Of a stretch of DNA of 64,000 bases, positions 63,110 through 64,000 are shown piece after piece. Positions within the stretch are counted from its first letter, which is position 1; each line of letters starts with the position of its first letter. Where the stretch lies: contig OZ026842.1 of the NCBI GenBank assembly GCA_964023205.1, positions 5,993,067 through 6,057,066 on the forward strand, given 5' to 3'. The translations under genes were made by a program, and so were the position numbers. The notes under the pieces were generated by a model, which saw nothing but the letters and a program-made list of their open reading frames with translations, searched no databases and was not told the DNA's origin. Source of the DNA: Lutraria lutraria. Taxonomy: Eukaryota > Mollusca > Bivalvia > Venerida > Mactridae.

Positions 63110-64000
63110 CTGCAGTATGAAAGTACAAGTATACGAAATAAATGTTCCACATTGCAAACGATACTGCGGAAGAATGCAGTAATTCACGGTTATAGAGAGA
63201 TAACCTCACAAAGTCGTCCTTGAGAGAAAGCAAGCCTCTGTGTGTTTTTGGACTTGATTTTAATCAAAATCAAGTCCTTTGTAATCGTTGACTTATATTT
63301 TGTCGCCGGACTCCATAACAGCTTGGTTAAAAGAATGCCATATAAAGGAAATAGTACGCAACTAAATGGTATGTTTATATAGAAGTATCTGGAATCTTTC
63401 CCCAATTAAGTGTGTCAGATCTAAATATATTTCAAATCATTTTATTGTAACTACATGGAAAGAGTCATGTATCTAAATAAGTGCTTGTCGGTAGATACAT
63501 GAGATATTCAAATGCGTAGAATTGAAACCGCGTATTCACTGTCCAATGAAATTTCTTGCCGTAAAAGTAGTTCTACTTTCGGTTTTCGTTCGATAGTTCA
63601 GAAACATCTATACGGACGTATTCATGCATTTGCAACAATCTATCATCGATGTGTGTTTTTTGTGCCTTTCTAACATTTTTGATATTATTTCAGTCTGTTG
63701 TCCGTCCTGATATTATTTTAAGAAAATTAGATAATGCCTGTTTATCAAAAAGTAAATTAACCGGTTTTCGTTGACATGTATATCATAATATTGATAAAAG
63801 TTTTTGCGAGCTATATTCGACTTTGCACCTGCTTTCTTCCGAATACAGCTCCCCAAATTAAAGTGTGCCATTCACTGAATAGAGCAACCCCGAGGATTAT
63901 ATTCGAAAGGATACCTTTAGGGTTAAGCTACGACTGGGCCAAGACGGGTACATTCATATACATCCAGACTGAGCATTGACTGAGCATGGACATCACTGTT
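63110..64000. other. Right flank: presumed intron of the EB-module gene
   Basis: No further module exon, TATA box or recognisable repeat was found. The plus-strand frame 63776-63979 has no supporting features. Confidence 0.5.

Overview
This is animal nuclear DNA. The genes are split by many short GT-AG introns, there are no operons or Shine-Dalgarno sites, and the spacers are AT-rich and packed with short inverted-repeat elements, tRNA-derived SINEs, decayed LINE ends and satellites. The mix of genes (a VWDE-like protein, an invertebrate caveolin, a secreted DUF885 enzyme, a Gly/Tyr-rich secreted peptide pair) and the repeat style point to a mollusc, most likely a bivalve. The species cannot be named from this sequence.

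Layout. (1) 1-11.8 kb, + strand: the 3' part of a secreted VWDE-like gene. Fourteen exons join in frame from the middle of a VWD domain, through an EGF repeat, to two cysteine-rich modules and a stop at 11722. (2) 11.3-23.6 kb: a tandem segmental duplication. Left (about 11.3-15.9 kb) and right (about 17.6-23.6 kb) copies each hold the last VWDE-like exon, intact on the left and a pseudogene on the right, followed by a small minus-strand gene for a signal peptide plus Gly/Tyr-rich peptide plus second hydrophobic segment. Both small genes keep the same TATA box and noncoding first exon. A decayed Harbinger-type transposase lies between the copies. (3) 24.8-45.2 kb, - strand: a complete 17-exon gene for a 630-residue DUF885 protein with signal peptide, HExxPGHH motif and a GPI-like tail. 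A two-exon caveolin gene lies on the + strand inside its intron 11. (4) 45.2-51.4 kb: intergenic, with DNA elements and two minisatellites (28 bp and 82 bp units). (5) 51.4-64 kb, - strand: the 3' part of a gene built from six-cysteine EGF/EB-like modules, one per exon, all on phase-1 introns. One of its introns is almost filled by a 5.7 kb satellite of 37 bp units organised into an 814 bp (22-unit) higher-order repeat.

Three of the four gene types encode predicted secreted or surface proteins, but nothing links them into one pathway. The most notable observations are the Gly/Tyr peptide pair with CCAAT-rich introns, a VWDE-like exon flanked by inverted repeats, the duplicated cysteine module, the satellite's higher-order structure and the nested antisense caveolin. 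All gene models were assembled by eye from splice sites and reading-frame continuity. No database search was run.
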